Counted from the first letter of the stretch, positions 1 through 13,067 are shown. The stretch: 64,000 bases of DNA from Pseudisothecium myosuroides (GCA_951799445.1 OX637293.1:23498001-23562000), one strand, 5' to 3'. Notes: generated by a model not told the origin, from the letters alone. Translations and numbers: made by a program.

Positions 1-523
1 TCCCTGTCGATGTCGCCAACCCTCACTTCGAGGTCGTCCACTTTTCCCGCATCCTCCTTGGCCACCACCATTTCTTCCCAAAGAGTAGGCTTGTTTTCGA
101 TCTTCCCTACTGGAAAGGTCCCTAGAGTGCCCTTGCAAGTCTCCCGACAATGGAGAGAATCAAAGATAACACTCCTTTTCGACCAACGGATGGTAGGATC
201 GTGGCGGATTAACCATGGAATACCCAAGATGCATGGGTATCTCCTGGTATTGGTGATATCCGCTAGCAATGTCTCGTAGTGATCTCCAATGACCAACTCC
301 ACCGTAGTCTCATGGGTGCTGAGGCCAGAGTTGATCACTCTTCCATCAACCACCCTCACTTCTCGTGGCAATGATTTAGGTCTTAACTGAGCATGACACT
401 CTACAGCAAACTTTGGATGCATAAACACCCCTATTGTACTCGAATCCACCAAAGCATGGGTCGTAAAAGAATTGACTTTGGCCATCAAAGTAAGATGAGC
501 TCCCAGATTAAGCATTACAAATA
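1..523 (-). pseudogene. Ty3-type retrotransposon pol fragment (protease region)
   Basis: The minus strand is open from about 523 to the left edge (about 174 codons) and continues outside the window. The early part reads as a retropepsin: a T-H-A-L-V-D-S-S segment at about 439-465 matches the A-L-[LVI]-D-[ST]-G active-site strand, and further on I-L-G-I-P-W-L at about 200-220 matches the I-L-G-x-[PD]-[FW]-L strand of Ty3-type proteases. The region after it (up to R-V-G-D-I-D) would be the spacer before reverse transcriptase, which is beyond the edge. The catalytic motif is D-S-S, not D-[ST]-G, so the protease is probably inactive. An in-frame TGA lies just upstream of 523, so the element is broken on its gag side. 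Family assignment rests on these motifs only. Confidence 0.75.
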
Positions 524-3500
524 TTATCAGGCCTCAAAAAGGTCGTTAGTAAAATATTTAATTTCTAACCTCGATGACCTCCATCTAGACTATTCCCCTA
601 TAGCCGCGCGCCTGAACCCACACTGCGCCAAGAGGCCCAATATTTCCTCGCTCAAAATGAATGACGTAGATCTCTTCCTTCTTCCCGCTCCAGATCTTTT
701 CTTGGCCTTGCTTATCCACATTCACCGTCAAGTTTATAAAATTTCTGGTTTTTGCGCCAACTACTTGGCGCCAATTCAAGGCTTGTCATTGATTTCCGGC
801 ACTCATTCCCGACACTCAGGGTTCTACCAAATGGTTCTAGCAACAATTCAAAAAATTGCCGCTTATAAAATTTGCGGCTAACTGCCTCGAAACCTATTTT
901 GATCGTGAATTGTGAGAGCTGGGGTCTCAATTGGAGAGAATTGTGGCAGAATTGATCAATTTTTGATATCGAATTTGTGAGAATTGTGAGACTCGAGGTT
1001 TCATTTGGTGAGAAACGTAGCGAAAATTACTGAATTTTTCATCTCAAATTTATGAAAACTTGAAGCGATCACAAATGTTGAGGATTGTATTCACGATGCT
1101 CTTAGCATAGAAAACAATTTGTGTTATTTTATCAACGAGATGAGCACATGTACTATATCGCAAAGCTTCAGGCATGTGACTGTTTCCGTCCTTTTGTATA
1201 CTCGCACCCATAAGTTATCATAATGTATTCCCGGTTTTCAAATTTCAAAGCAACCAAATCTCTCCCAAGCTTCTCGTTTGTTGATCATTTGAAGACTTCG
1301 CAACAGGTATGATCAACTGAGCACATCAATTAAGTAGAACGTACAGATTAAATTCCATTTTTTAAGTTCACGGAAGATTGTGCTTGGTCTGTGACTCTCG
1401 GCTTCCCTTTGTGGGTGGGGTCCTTAATTTGTTCTGCATTCCTTTTTAGTGAAAGAATCGTTTAGAAAGCATGAATCTCTCGATGTAGGTGTCAAATATG
1501 TTACAACACTAGGTAGATTTTTGAGTTCCAAAGTATCATCATCTTCTCAATTGGTCATTCAATTCAAGACATTAGAATTCTCTTGTATTAAATTCAAAGA
1601 TTGATTATAGATAGATTGAATGTGTCAAACAAAATAAGAATCCGTGTTCAATAACTATGAAACTAAATAAATCACTAGTAACCTTGGCAGGAGCAACTAG
1701 CAAACAGAGCTAGGTTCATAACATCGTGAGACAATTCAATCTAAAAAACCTTCCTCTTTTTCGCGTTTGAGCTAGATAATAACAATAATTGATTGAGCAA
1801 ACCTATTGATTATTGAATTGCCAAATAACACCGAACCTTCTAGAGTAGATTCCTTTGCAAAATCTAAAGAAGATATGAGAACTTTTTCCGCGGTACAAGC
1901 CATTTTCCATGATATACAGAAGTTTCCATGTTGCAAAATGAATCAAAGAAAAACAATACATCAAGATTGTCAGTAAAATTAGATAGGATTCATATAGGAA
2001 CCCTCTGTATGATCAATGTGACTACAGGAATAACTCCCGTTCAATTTTGGTAAAATAACTCATTATAGAATTGTCTATATGTTCTGGAAACTACCTAAAT
2101 CTACTCAAGGAACATGTCAAACCTACACCTAAAGCTATTAAAATTAACAAAGAAAAGAATGAATTCTCGATACTGTTCATAAATAAGTTGGTCAATGAAA
2201 AAGCTCACGATGGCGCATAACAAACAATGTCTACCCACAACTCTGGTCAGTACTACGTGCTTGTAGGTTTGCCTGATGCCCCAAAATCCAGCAAATGGAT
2301 AGCGTATCCAACAAATGATTCTCTGCAAGAATGGCTACAAATCCTCAAACCGGTGTGAAGAAAGTAATTTTGTGTGTACAATGCATGTGCAACATGTAGA
2401 TATTTGATCCTTGTTCCCCCAATGACGTACAAAGCTCTTTACAGAAAGGACGTAGAAAAGCTCATCGATCTCATTGTCATGTACTGTACGTTTATTACAC
2501 AACATTGGCTTAGATGGACATACAAGTGCTCCACTAACTTAGGTTGGTTTGTTGTTATTCACTAACAGGAAGTTTAATTAGTCTAATCAATCCTAAAAAC
2601 CAATTCTCATTTCCACAAGAGTAATTCACTAAAGAAACCTAGTATTTTTAAAAGTATGGGACACTTTTAAGACCTCACATCATGTACTCTTTTGAGTGCA
2701 CTCTCAGCTATGGTTAGCACCACCAAACTTCTAAAAGTTTGGCGACAACTCATAACTTGTGTTGAATTTAGCTTACTTGTCTGGAAGGAAGCTCAAGATT
2801 TCTTGTATCGAGTACAGTGCAACACACATTGCATTGCCAAGAGCGTAACAATCAAAGTGAAGGCCATTTGTAGGCATTGTACAAGCAGACTCAGATATCC
2901 AAGTTTATAACACTTGAGCTCTAGTTCATGACTCCCGTTGAATAATATTGTATTTGTCCCTGGAAGACAATGCAACATACTTCAGTTGTATATCGATGTA
3001 AAACAAGGAACAGATTGGGTAAAACATGTCAAATCAAACATGTGAACAAAGAATACAAGGTCGAATCTCCTGTGAATGCTTTACCTGCTTCCAAATTGAG
3101 AGGATATCCAAGTTTATAACACTTGAACAGATAGGATATCAAACATGTCAAATGACTCAAATCAACATGTCAAATCAAACATGTAAAACAAACAAAGGTC
3201 TAATTTCCTATGAATCCTTTACCTGTTTTCAAATTGAGAGGATATCCTAGTTTATCACACTTGAGCTCCACTTCATGATTCCTGTAGTCCTATTGAATAA
3301 TATTGAACATTCTACTCAATCTTTGAATGCTCTTACATTTATGCACACATATTGAACATCATAGGGGTAGATCGATATTAATCAGCAGTTGAATATGCTC
3401 TCAGAAATCGACCAGTGGAGGAATCAATTAGCGATGCATGTTGATTGATCTGCATGAGGAATCAATCAGTGGAGGTTCATTTGTGGTGCCACTAGGACCC

Positions 3501-3577
3501 AACAAAGCCTCTTCTGTGTCGTACTTATGCCACCTATTCAGCACGTCAACTGATCTACCTATTTAGCCGTTACAGAG
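524..3577. other. no gene seen; short dispersed repeats
   Basis: No convincing coding region. Small ORFs at 393-930 run in conflicting frames without domain signal. From about 2930 the sequence carries copies of the repeat rich in AACATGTCAAA that is also found at 5.0-6.0 kb, which suggests that this stretch belongs to the flank or untranslated part of the transposase-like gene that follows. Confidence 0.5.
2930..3300. repeat. dispersed 110-140 bp repeat, left cluster
   Basis: Two neighbouring copies (about 2993-3110 and 3125-3245) share the order: an AACATGTCAAATC run, a GGTC(T/G)AAT(C/T)TCC block, a TGAATGCTTTACCTG block, and CAAATTGAGAGGATATCC. The flanking stretch with GGAAGACAATGCAAC recurs at about 5229. 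Related copies lie in the presumed intron at 5.0-6.0 kb. Confidence 0.7.
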
Positions 3578-6500
3578 ATGGATTTGGAGGCACCCCCTTA
3601 TAAGGTTCAAGTATCAATTACTGGCAAGTACCGTCCACTGATTTTGCATGGTCACATGCTTCATGAGCAAACGCCCAAGTCCGCTTTTCCTGATAAACGC
3701 AAAGCTAGAAACACAAATCTTGACTTGTAGGTTCATGGTTCACTATACCCAACAGATTCATCTGGGAAACGTCCAAGGTTCACAGACGTAAAAAGCTTAT
3801 TAGAATATGTCTGTGAGGGAGAGAACGGGCTATTAAGTTACACAAATAGCTTGCTCGATTCTAGACAGTCACAACTTGATCTGCAAAGACAAACAACAAT
3901 TTTGGAAAACAAGAAAATGAGTCAACAAATTGAAGAGTTAAATTCCTCATTACTACAACAACGCAATGAGCTTGAGAAAATACGTGAAATGAACAGTAGA
4001 CTTCTCACACAATCAGAATTGTCTCAAGGACAAGTTGAACGATTAGAATCCGAGAGTATCTTATTACAAAATAATTTGAACTCTGTGAAAGAAAAGCATC
4101 TCTTGGAGTTAGCTGATCTTGGAAAAGAGCTTGAGGAAAGTATTCAAGTGGAGATTGCTCTAGAGAAGGACATAGATGTGATGATCAGAGAGCATGCTGA
4201 AAAAATCCAGTTCCTAGATCAAAGTCACATGGCTGACATTACAACACTCAAATTAGAGCATGCAGGAACTCTACAAAGTTTATCAAAGCTGCAAAATAAA
4301 CAAGATAAACTACGTTCAACTGCATATGGTTACCGCAAACAAGTTCAAAAACGTAGAGACTTGTCCTCGTTGTCGCGACTAGAGGCCAGGCAAAGGCGAT
4401 GCGAAGACTGGCCCGTTCAGTCTTAGCACCAAGCACTGTTCAAGAGATACAAACAAGTAATGTAGTCAACCACACAAAGCAAAGATTGCATGGTACAAAA
4501 GAGCAGCAACTTGAATCAGGAAAATTATTGGCCAAAATCTTATCCAAAGGAGAAGTTAAATCCATGCTTGAGACACCTGCCTTAAAATCTGTTGGAATAG
4601 ATGTAACTAACACGTACCTTGATAAGATTGGAGAGTCAGTTGGTGTTCCTCAAATTTTGGGAACACGTGATAGATCGGGTATTACTCAAGACGGATATGC
4701 TTCGGTATACAAACAAATGAAAAGAGGTGCAAAAACTGCAAGGCGGGATTTGCATATCAGTTGTCTCCCAAAACCATACCATGTCTCCAATTTGCGCAGG
4801 GAACTAAACGCCAAGTTAATTGATTTTACTAGTGATTACTATTCCCTCAATTCAAAGGTTGATTTCCAATCAAGAAAAGGATCAAAAAAGAAAGATCCAC
4901 TTCATGTCAAATTGACAGAACATAATTCTTTCTTTGTCAACGTCGAACATGTGCAGAGAACAATGGTCCAGCTCTACCGCATCACTCCTGAAGGTATGCT
5001 ACTCTAGTCCAACTCTTAATGTAGCTCCTATTGAATAAGATATAAGATATGCAAAATAAAATATAAGAGCACGGACTTTAGGGTATCAAACATGTCAAAT
5101 CTAAAACCATCCAACAACCAATTATGCACCCACCTTTTGCTTGTTTCTATATTCAATACTCAGTAAACAAATCCATTATAACTTGTAACCTTGATTACAT
5201 CTGAGCCTAGAATTGAGGGCCCCATCTATCCTTGGAAGACAGTGCAACGTCATTCAATTGTATATTGATGTAAAATAAAGAACAGATAGGGTATCAAACA
5301 TGTCAAATGACTCAAATGAACATGTCAAATCAAACATGTCAAATGAAGAACCAAGGTCTAATCTCCTATGAATGCTTTACCTGTTTACAAATTGAGAAGC
5401 ATTCAAAGGCCCTGCCCAAACCAATTAGCACCAATTAGCACCAATGATATGATATCCAGTGACTATCATGATATGCAGAATAAGATATAATGCAACTATT
5501 TTAAATTGACAATGCAACATAATTCAAGACGATGCAATGTAATTCGGTTGTTGATCAATGTAACTCAAAAGAATAGAGGTCTAATCTCACATGAGTGGTT
5601 TAACTATTTCCAAACTGAGAAGCATTCAAAGGCCCTACCCAAATCAATTAGCACCAATTTCCTAACTAGAATGTTACGTTCTATTGGATAGTAGTAAGTT
5701 AACACAGGAATGATGTCAAATGAATCAAAGCAACATGTCAAATCAAACACGTCAAATCAAACATATAAAACAAAGAATAAAGGTCTAATCTCTTATGAAT
5801 GCTTTACCTGTTTCCAAATTGAAAGGCCCTGCCCAAACCAATTAGCACCAATTCGCACCAATTAGCACTAATAATATAATATCCAATGAATATTGTGATA
5901 TGCAGAATAAAATATAATGCAACGTAATTCAAGACAATGCAATGTAATTCGGTTGTTGATTGACATAACTCAAAAGAACACAAGTCTAATCTCACGTGAA
6001 TTACGTGATTCCTGGATTAAATGTAAATTCATAGCAACCTAGTGCATGGGACTAGTTTGAAGAATAACACAACTTGGGAAAGCAGGCGGCATTAATCATG
6101 ATCATAAATATGTTTAGTCATATTCAAACTTGTTCGTAATAGTAGTTCCTGATGTCCATTGTTTACTGATGACTTATTTCAAAGTTGGCCGGGGAACCTC
6201 TTAAGTTTTGTATAAAACTTGGTGAGGCTGAAATTGTTCATGCCCAAAAGTTGGAGAGGATTAGCATAACATTCATGAACAGGGCCCTCAACAACGAAAT
6301 TACTAGAGAAAGCCCTCAATTCATTGCCGTCCAATCTGAAAGAGAAATTTGGCCTATAGGCTGCTTTCAAATTCCAAAGGAGAGCTACGAGATATTAGAC
6401 TGGGTATTCAAACAAACACAAATTCCAGCACTAATCTCTGTACAGGAAGGTGGTCAGAAGTTGCACGTACTTGGAATTGGAGATTTTAACGTTGAATGGC

Positions 6501-7780
6501 ACCTATCGGGTGACATGAAGTCCATAAAGTGCATGTATGGTTTACCACATGGTGCATGTGCTTCACAAAGATGCATCTATTGTTTACAAGAGTGCTCTAA
6601 AACAGTGATTGCAACTGCAGAAGAAGCAACAGCAACAACATTTTCCAAACGACCACAAAGTTGGACTAGCGGTTTATTTTCAACACGGCACCATGCCAAA
6701 CCTGTCACTGGAATGGCAGCTCAAGAACGTTGGAAACCTATTCTAAAAATACCAATGGATAGAGTACATTTATGTACTCTCCATGCATTCAACCGAATTC
6801 TAGAGAAGATAGTGCATTTGCACTTTCAATTTATTTGGACCATCAGAGACAAGAAACTCAAGGAAGCAGCTACAATAGAGATGCAGGAAGTGATTTCCTC
6901 CACTGGAGCACATGGTGGCAATGTCATCATTTTTAGAGATGAGCAATTGTCAGGTAAACACAACAATGTTCCAAGCAAACCATCATTTAATGGTGCACAT
7001 GCCGCTCGTCTATTCATGCCATCAAGACTTCCTAGAGGATCACCAAAGCTGTAGACAGACGTAGTGGCTGCCGAGAAAAATTTCATCGACTCTAGAGGTA
7101 ACAGAAGAGCTATATTGGATGTCTGGCTTGGTTTAGACAAGCTCAGACCTTACTTTCATGGTCTAAAACTGTCTAAGGATCAAATAAAGGAATTCAAACC
7201 ATTGGTTGATCAATGGGGCAAAGGTTACATCAAAGCCTTTGGTGAACATCAAGTCACACATTACATTGTAAGTTCATTCTCATGACCCTTTCCTCATTTC
7301 TTAGTAAACTAATTCTATTGCTCATGAATCAAAGTTAAATTGTTGCTTAGTAATTGATCTAAATCTATTGTTCTATGAATGCAGCATTCTTTTATAAAAC
7401 ATGGACCATGGTTTGTTCAAAAATACGACAGCCTGTTCGTCTGGTCTATGCAAGGTATGGAACATTCTCACTATGCTACCAAAGCTGCTTACCAACGCCA
7501 TACGCAGCATGGAGGTGGGAGATCAATAAAAAGTCCTCTACTGCAAATGTATCAACACTGGTATCGTATTATACAACATCGATTTCAAGAACAGACTGAA
7601 CTTGATGCCAAAATTCAGAGTCATGAAACTGAAGAGTGGCTTACTACAGAAGCAAAGATCGAAAAGAGGAGGGAAATGTCACTTGCTTCATCGGCTAAAG
7701 CACATAGCGACCTTTTGGCGTCAGAAGTGCCACCGTGTTGGATCAAAGTGGATACCTCTAGAGGACCATGCAAGAGCTGA
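3578..7780 (+). pseudogene. broken transposase-like gene of an unclassified DNA transposon
   Basis: I do not recognise the family with certainty. From an ATG at 3578 the frame runs through one TAG (3728-3730) into a strongly coiled-coil stretch (about 3850-4330). A frameshift near 4385-4398 moves it to a second frame that ends at a GT donor after 4993. Coding resumes at about 6185, crosses another in-frame TAG (7052-7054), reaches a GTAAGT donor after 7267, and resumes at 7385 after an AG acceptor in matching phase, ending with TGA at 7780. The second half has features of RNase-H-like transposases: W-H-L-S-G-D-M-K (about 6497-6520), C-I-Y-C (6572-6583), a D-R-V-H-L-C-T-L-H segment (about 6757), and G-M-E-H-S-H-Y-A followed by H-G-G-G near the end. 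These could supply acidic catalytic residues (inference). The phase across 4994-6184 does not match, so another indel or a different splice site is needed. Two stops plus a frameshift make this copy dead. Confidence 0.6.
5020..6010. repeat. dispersed repeat cluster inside the presumed intron
   Basis: At least three diverged copies of the 110-140 bp unit (about 5262-5400, 5500-5620 and 5720-5830) lie between the two coding blocks of the transposase-like gene. They alternate with a CCAATTAGCACCAATTAGCACC motif and AATGCAA(C/T)(A/G)TAATTC blocks. They match the cluster at 2.9-3.3 kb, so one repeat has multiplied in and around this gene. Confidence 0.7.
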
Positions 7781-10493
7781 AACTCCCTCATCTTGGGCAG
7801 TTGGCGATGGAACTGCTAATTCACCATCAAAACGGCCAGGCCTCCTGAAAGCATGGTCGATTGAGTTACATCATTTTAGTATTGATCAAAACGCCTTATT
7901 GGATCAATATAATGTAAACATTTCATTAACGTAATTTCAAGGACAAACTTTCAATAACGACCTATAAGACATTGCAGAAGCCTTCACTAGTCTATCTAGT
8001 TCTTTACAAGCAGCGTTCACTGATGTAACATGATGATCTTCAATAACTAAGAAGCATTAACTGTCCACCTTCATCAGTAATAATTTCCCAAAACAAGATA
8101 AGCACAAGGTGAGTATTGCAACCTAAAATAGCTGAAAGTGAGATCAGTTATATGTGCGCCTAATTATACCCATGCTTACCGATTGGTTGCAGCAACAAGA
8201 AGTACTTTGGAGGTACTACTCGAAGCAACTATTGAGCTTCCAATACCATCCAATTAAATCAAAAGTCAAGCCTCCAATCGAATTCCGATTTCCATAGATA
8301 ACAGAAGCCAATCCTCACAGCCTCTACTTAGTTTGCATGAAAGTGAGATCAGGTACAAGTTGAGCCTCCAATCGTATCCCCGACTATGCTCGGAAGTCAA
8401 AATCTAAGTGGAACAGAGTCTATCCAAACTTGTTAGCAAAAATCGTGATACAGTTCATAGTCCCACATGACTGGAAATGTTGTTGTACAGTACCTCTTCT
8501 AGAGTGCAGAAGTAATCAACCTGAAAGGTGGAGAACATCAAAACCATCATGCAAAAGATTATCTTGGACTATCTTAAAACTCATTTACAGAGCATATATG
8601 CATGATTGTTTGCCACAATCCCCTTCATCAGTGTTCAGTTACGAACACAACCACTCAACATTTGAACATGAAGACTGTGCTCAAACAGTAAAGAACTAGC
8701 ACTAAACAAGAGCAACATCAGCTGGTGCCAATAGTCGGGATCGGAGGGTGTGAGCCCCCAATTCGTCACTAGAGACTCACAGTTTTCTTTTTTTTAATTT
8801 TTATAAATTTAAGTGTAGTTTTATATACACAAATCCCCAAAAAGAGTGTAAAACCAAAATAGGTATGTCACATACCAATATAGCATTTGGTCCCTTATAG
8901 GTTGTTTCTCCCCAAATAAATCCCATTTCCACTTGTACATAGGTTAAAACATGAAAATATCGGTAAAAAGTAGAATTAAGGGCTAACTTGACCCAAACAG
9001 CCCAGACCTATGGTACATGTGACATCTTATGGCTAAAATTGGTCCGAGGGAATATTGTTGAGGTCCTAAGTCCATTCCCAGAGATAGGTTTCACTTTCCC
9101 TATAGCATCGAAGAAATAGCGGAAATCCCAATTGTTGGCCTGTAGGAGTTACAAACTCAAGATGAACCCGTAAGAGGAACCTACGGGTGGAGTATAGTGT
9201 TCTAGGGTGGAAATCACATTTGGGACTCAATGGCGAAATCGGCTTGCCAAGATTCCCTTGTATGTGAAAAATTCCCTAGTTGCCAGAATTAAAAGGAGAA
9301 GACAGAATTTGATTCTCCTCTGACCCTTGTGCAAAGTAAAAATATGAGCTTGCACATCTTTTGTGGAATTCCATGAGAGGTTCCATAAAAAGTTTCGGAA
9401 TTTTCTGACTTGCAGAAGATGCCCTTCCGGACGGTCAACCGCCAAAACCTACGATGGAAAATTCTTAGAAATTACCCAGGTTGCGGTAAAATCTTACTAA
9501 AAATTAGAATAACTTCTTTTATGCTAATAAGATGCCCTATCAAGTTTCAGGACATTTCGATAGCCAGAAGTGCCCGAACCGGCGAGATTCCCCGAAAATT
9601 GGCGAAATTGAAGGTTACGGTGGAGTTGACTTGCGTACTAGGAGCATACAAAATCAGAATGAGGTCAAAGCTAGGTCTTTTCTTACTCCCCCATACCTAC
9701 TAAAGAACCTAGGCTAGTTACTTTTCTCAGAAAAGTCAACCTCCAAGATTTGGATTTTTATCCCGTTTTGGCGTTCAGTTAGCGGTAGGTTATGTCGCGT
9801 TTTTGGAGTTTGGTTAAGGGGTGGGAGATTCATGAAGACTAAAAATGGCCTTCTGAAGCCAACGGCGCAATCGGTTTTCAATTTGGAGTTAATCTCCAAA
9901 AGTTAAACGTTTGGACCAACGTAGAAAGTCAAAAATTGAAGATTAAGATGAAAATCTTAGTTGATAAGTTTACGACTTAGGAAAAGAGGGGAGGTGAGCA
10001 CCCTTGGAAATGTATATAAGGGGACTCATTTTTCTCTCACAAACACCCCTTGTAGCCATATTTTGGCTCATTTTACACAATTGGGTCCATTTAGTTGGAT
10101 TTTGGCCGTTTTAGGCCACGTTGCCAATTTTGTGTGTTTTTGAAGCATTTTTAGCTTCATTGTTGGTGTTTTTGGAGCTCTCTTTGAAGGACATTGGGGT
10201 CCCTTCAAAGCTTGCTCTTACTTACCTTGTTGTGGTTTATTGTGGGTTTCATTGCGCGGTTCTTATTACTTGGCACTAATCCTAGAGAACGCCTCCTCCG
10301 TACCTTGGCGATGCCGCTTAGGGGGCCTTCTAGTGCCTAATTGTTGTTGCATGGGCTTAAGTGGAAACTCCTTAATTGATAAGTTCCCCTAAGTTTGTGT
10401 GTATGTGTTATTTGGCCTTGGTTAGGTGCTAGTTTAACTCTTGACGTGGTACTTTGGCTTCCCTTGTTCCCCGGTTCTATTTGTTTCTCTTTA
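7781..10493. other. no gene; possible LTR or promoter-bearing retroelement end
   Basis: No protein-coding signal. A TATA-like stretch (TGTATATAAGGGG) at about 10010-10022 is followed by a pyrimidine-rich start-like region, an arrangement seen at the U3/R boundary of plant LTRs. I could not find a second copy, a primer-binding site or clean TG...CA borders, so a solo or truncated LTR is only a suggestion. Confidence 0.3.
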
Positions 10494-10634
10494 CACGGCA
10501 AAGCTTTGACTTTGCTTCGTTTGAATTGTCTTAGAAAATTGGAGATTTATCAAAGCACGGCGAAGCTTTGACTTTGCTTCGTTTGAGTTGTCTTAGAAAA
10601 TTAGAGATTTATCAAAACACGGCGAAGCTTTGAC
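10494..10634 (+). repeat. 62-bp tandem repeat, about 2.3 copies
   Basis: Units start at CACGGC(A/G)AAGCTTTGAC at 10494, 10556 and 10618. The first two units are 62 bp each and nearly identical. The third is cut short after GCTTTGACTCT. Within each unit AAGCTTTGACTTTGCTTCG forms an imperfect inverted repeat. Confidence 0.9.
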
Positions 10635-10869
10635 TCTCTTTATTCCAAAAAAAAACCCCAAAAAATTAGAAGCTGTCACTTTTTACTCCAAGTTTAATTT
10701 CCAAAACATTTGTTGTGGAATTCCAAGTTTAGTATCCAAAAACTAGTGCTTAGCCTCCAAGGTTCACATGTGATTTAGACCTTTAGCCACCCAAAAAAGA
10801 GACGAGCCTAGATTTAAAACATTAGAGGAAAGAGATCCCAAGTGGTTTTGAGTTTTAAAAATCCAGAAA

Positions 10870-11105
10870 AAAGTCACCGAGCCAAGGTCCAGGCAGGGAA
10901 GCCAAGGTCCAGGCGAGGAAGCCCAAGCCATATGGGAAGCCAAGGTCCAGGCGGGGAAGGCCAAGCCGCACGGGAAGCCAAGGTCCAGGCGGGAAAGCCC
11001 AAGCCGTACGGGAAGCCAAGGTCTAGGCAGGGAGCCCAAGCCGCACGGGAGCCTCCAAAGCCGCACGGGAGCCCCAAGGCCGCCTGGAAGCCCAGTAGCC
11101 GCCAC
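10870..11105. repeat. GC-rich minisatellite-like tandem repeat
   Basis: A run of units built on AAGCCAAGGTCCAGGCGGG and AGCCGCACGGGAGCC, about 18-35 bp each with variable length. Its GC content is far above the flanks. ORFs on both strands (G/P/A/W-rich peptides) come from the repeat and should not be called genes. Confidence 0.85.
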
Positions 11106-11134
11106 GTGTAAGGGCATCGGAGGGGGTTCATGAG

Positions 11135-11232
11135 GGAGAGACTACTGCTCTGGCTGCCTCGTTTGACTGCTCGTTCTGGACTGCCTTGCTCCGAACTGCT
11201 TGTTCTGGACTGCCTCGTTCTGGCTCCAGGCC
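11135..11232. repeat. short tandem repeat with GACTGC..CGTTCTG units
   Basis: Four to five imperfect copies of a unit of about 16-23 bp (GACTGCCTCGTTCTG and variants such as GAACTGCTTGTTCTG). It directly follows the GC-rich array and looks like part of the same non-coding element. Confidence 0.7.
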
Positions 11233-12263
11233 GTGAATCAAAATTTGGAAAAAACAAGTTGGAACTCAAAATATCAATACTAGAAAGGCAAACTAGCACT
11301 ACAAGCAAACCGTTTGGTATTCTAAGAATATAGGAGGAGACATACATTAGTGAAATAGAATTAACAAGTAAAAGTAGGATTTAGTAGGTAGGAAGCAATT
11401 AAGAAAAGAAATCTTGGGTGCAACATTTCCATTGCCAAAATTCTCTAAAGTAGCATAATAGCTCTCAAAACTCAAATAAAGTAGAATGGAAATAGAGAGA
11501 GATGAAGTGACGATTTAGAATTATGAAGTGGCAATTTAGAAGTTGAAGAGGATTTAGGAAGAGACAGGATTAGGTGGAAATCTAGGAAGAACAATTAGAA
11601 CCATCAAAACTTGGATAGAATAATAATTGACCAAGGAGTTGAAGAGTCAATTATTATTGGAAAGTTGATTTCAATTATTTTAGTTCAAGACTAGTCAACC
11701 CTTTGAAGTATAAATAATTGAATTAGAATAGTATAGAAGAAAAAGAGAGATTAGAAGAAAAAGAAAAGAAAAGTGAAGTTCAAGAAATTGGCAAACCTTG
11801 TACTAAAACCCCTACTTTAAGCCGTGGGCAAAACTACCAAACAATTCTGAAACATGACAAATAACAGGGAGTTTGAAGGGATATACGATTACCTAAACAA
11901 TGACATCAACTTTGAGGTAAGCTCCTAACTTTAAACCATCCATTCCAATTTCTCAAAAATAGACGTTTACAACTAGGACCGAACTCTCAATTCAATTCAG
12001 AGTGTCTAGAATAGAAATATTTCAAGAACCAGGGAAGTATTGTTGTAGAGTCTAGTAAGAGGTCTCCAAAACCATCTCACACTTAGGATTTGGAACTAAA
12101 ACGAGTGAGATATGGAAGGATGAAGTTTAGGACCTAATTTGGATGAAAAGTGATTAGAGGATAAACAAGACAAAGTAAATTAGGAAATATCAACTAGAAA
12201 TAACCAAGGTCTTAAAAGTGAAATCAAAATTTAATTATCAAATTAAGGTCAGGAGTAATCAAC

Positions 12264-12304
12264 GGATGAAGTTCTAAATACCGATTAGCGGTAAAACTTC
12301 ATCC
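12264..12304 (+). repeat. 41-nt two-step hairpin, copy 1
   Basis: Outer stem GGATGAAGTT / AACTTCATCC encloses an inner stem ACCG / CGGT with a small loop. It is followed closely by AACAACTTTTGCTAAGA, a sequence shared with copy 2. Confidence 0.75.
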
Positions 12305-12600
12305 ATCAACAACTTTTGCTAAGATAGGTGTATTTCCAAGTAAGATACCATTTTGGAAAGCTTAGGTTAGCCTCTAGAAGGAACAACCCCAAAAATTCTA
12401 AAAATAGTAACTGTCCAAAATTCAATCCAAACCTCAAAGAACAAGGATAGGAAGAACTAGGATGTTTTAGCTTGATCAAAGGAAGAAGTTAGTATTAGTA
12501 GGTCATAGTACAATCCTTAAATAAACCGAAAGTGGGTCAAACTTCAAGAAAGACCAAAAATCCTAGGAGATATTCAAGGATGAAGTTTTGGTCAAGGAAC

Positions 12601-12629
12601 GGATGAAGTCAACCTAAAATAGTTCATCC
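12601..12629 (+). repeat. short related hairpin
   Basis: GGATGAA at 12601-12607 pairs with TTCATCC at 12623-12629. It shares the outer stem of the 41-nt hairpins but has no clear inner stem. A further unpaired GGATGAAGTT lies just upstream. Confidence 0.5.
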
Positions 12630-12723
12630 AAGTCGAAACTTAGGATTTAGGCAGATCCTAACCACATAAATCTAGGGTCCAATTTTCAAAGGTAATTGAA
12701 TTAAGAAGCGCGTCTTACATCAT

Positions 12724-12764
12724 GGATGAAGTTTAAATAGCCCCGGAAGGGCTAAACTTCATCC
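12724..12764 (+). repeat. 41-nt two-step hairpin, copy 2
   Basis: The outer stem is the same as in copy 1 and so is the total length, but the inner stem is a different sequence (AGCCC / GGGCT). It is followed by ATAACTTTTGCTAGGA, as in copy 1. Confidence 0.75.
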
Positions 12765-13067
12765 GCCTATAACTTTTGCTAGGAGAAGGGGGTAGGGTCG
12801 AATTTTATGTTTTTAGAAATGGCATGAAATGTTCTATCACTTAGGGTTGTTAAGTTCTGACTGTAACTAATTCAACTTCGAAACTACCGTGACCTCTTTT
12901 AATTAAAGAAGTTAGAATAGAAATTGCCGTGTTAGATTTTCTTTGGGTTTGATGTACATTGTGGATTTTAGGAACTTAGAAAAAAGATTCATTGCTTGGA
13001 AGGCACAATAGATTTACGCTAGGCACCCATAGAACGAAAATCAAACCGAAAACTCAAAAAGCCTGGT

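Noticed and set aside
10494..10634. Regular repeats considered as a CRISPR array
   Set aside because: The 62-bp units are directly adjacent with no spacers, and the genome is eukaryotic.
10764..11347. ORFs of 89-157 codons on both strands with repetitive Gly/Pro/Ala/Trp sequence
   Set aside because: They follow the GC-rich tandem array in several frames at once and have no domain or splice context.
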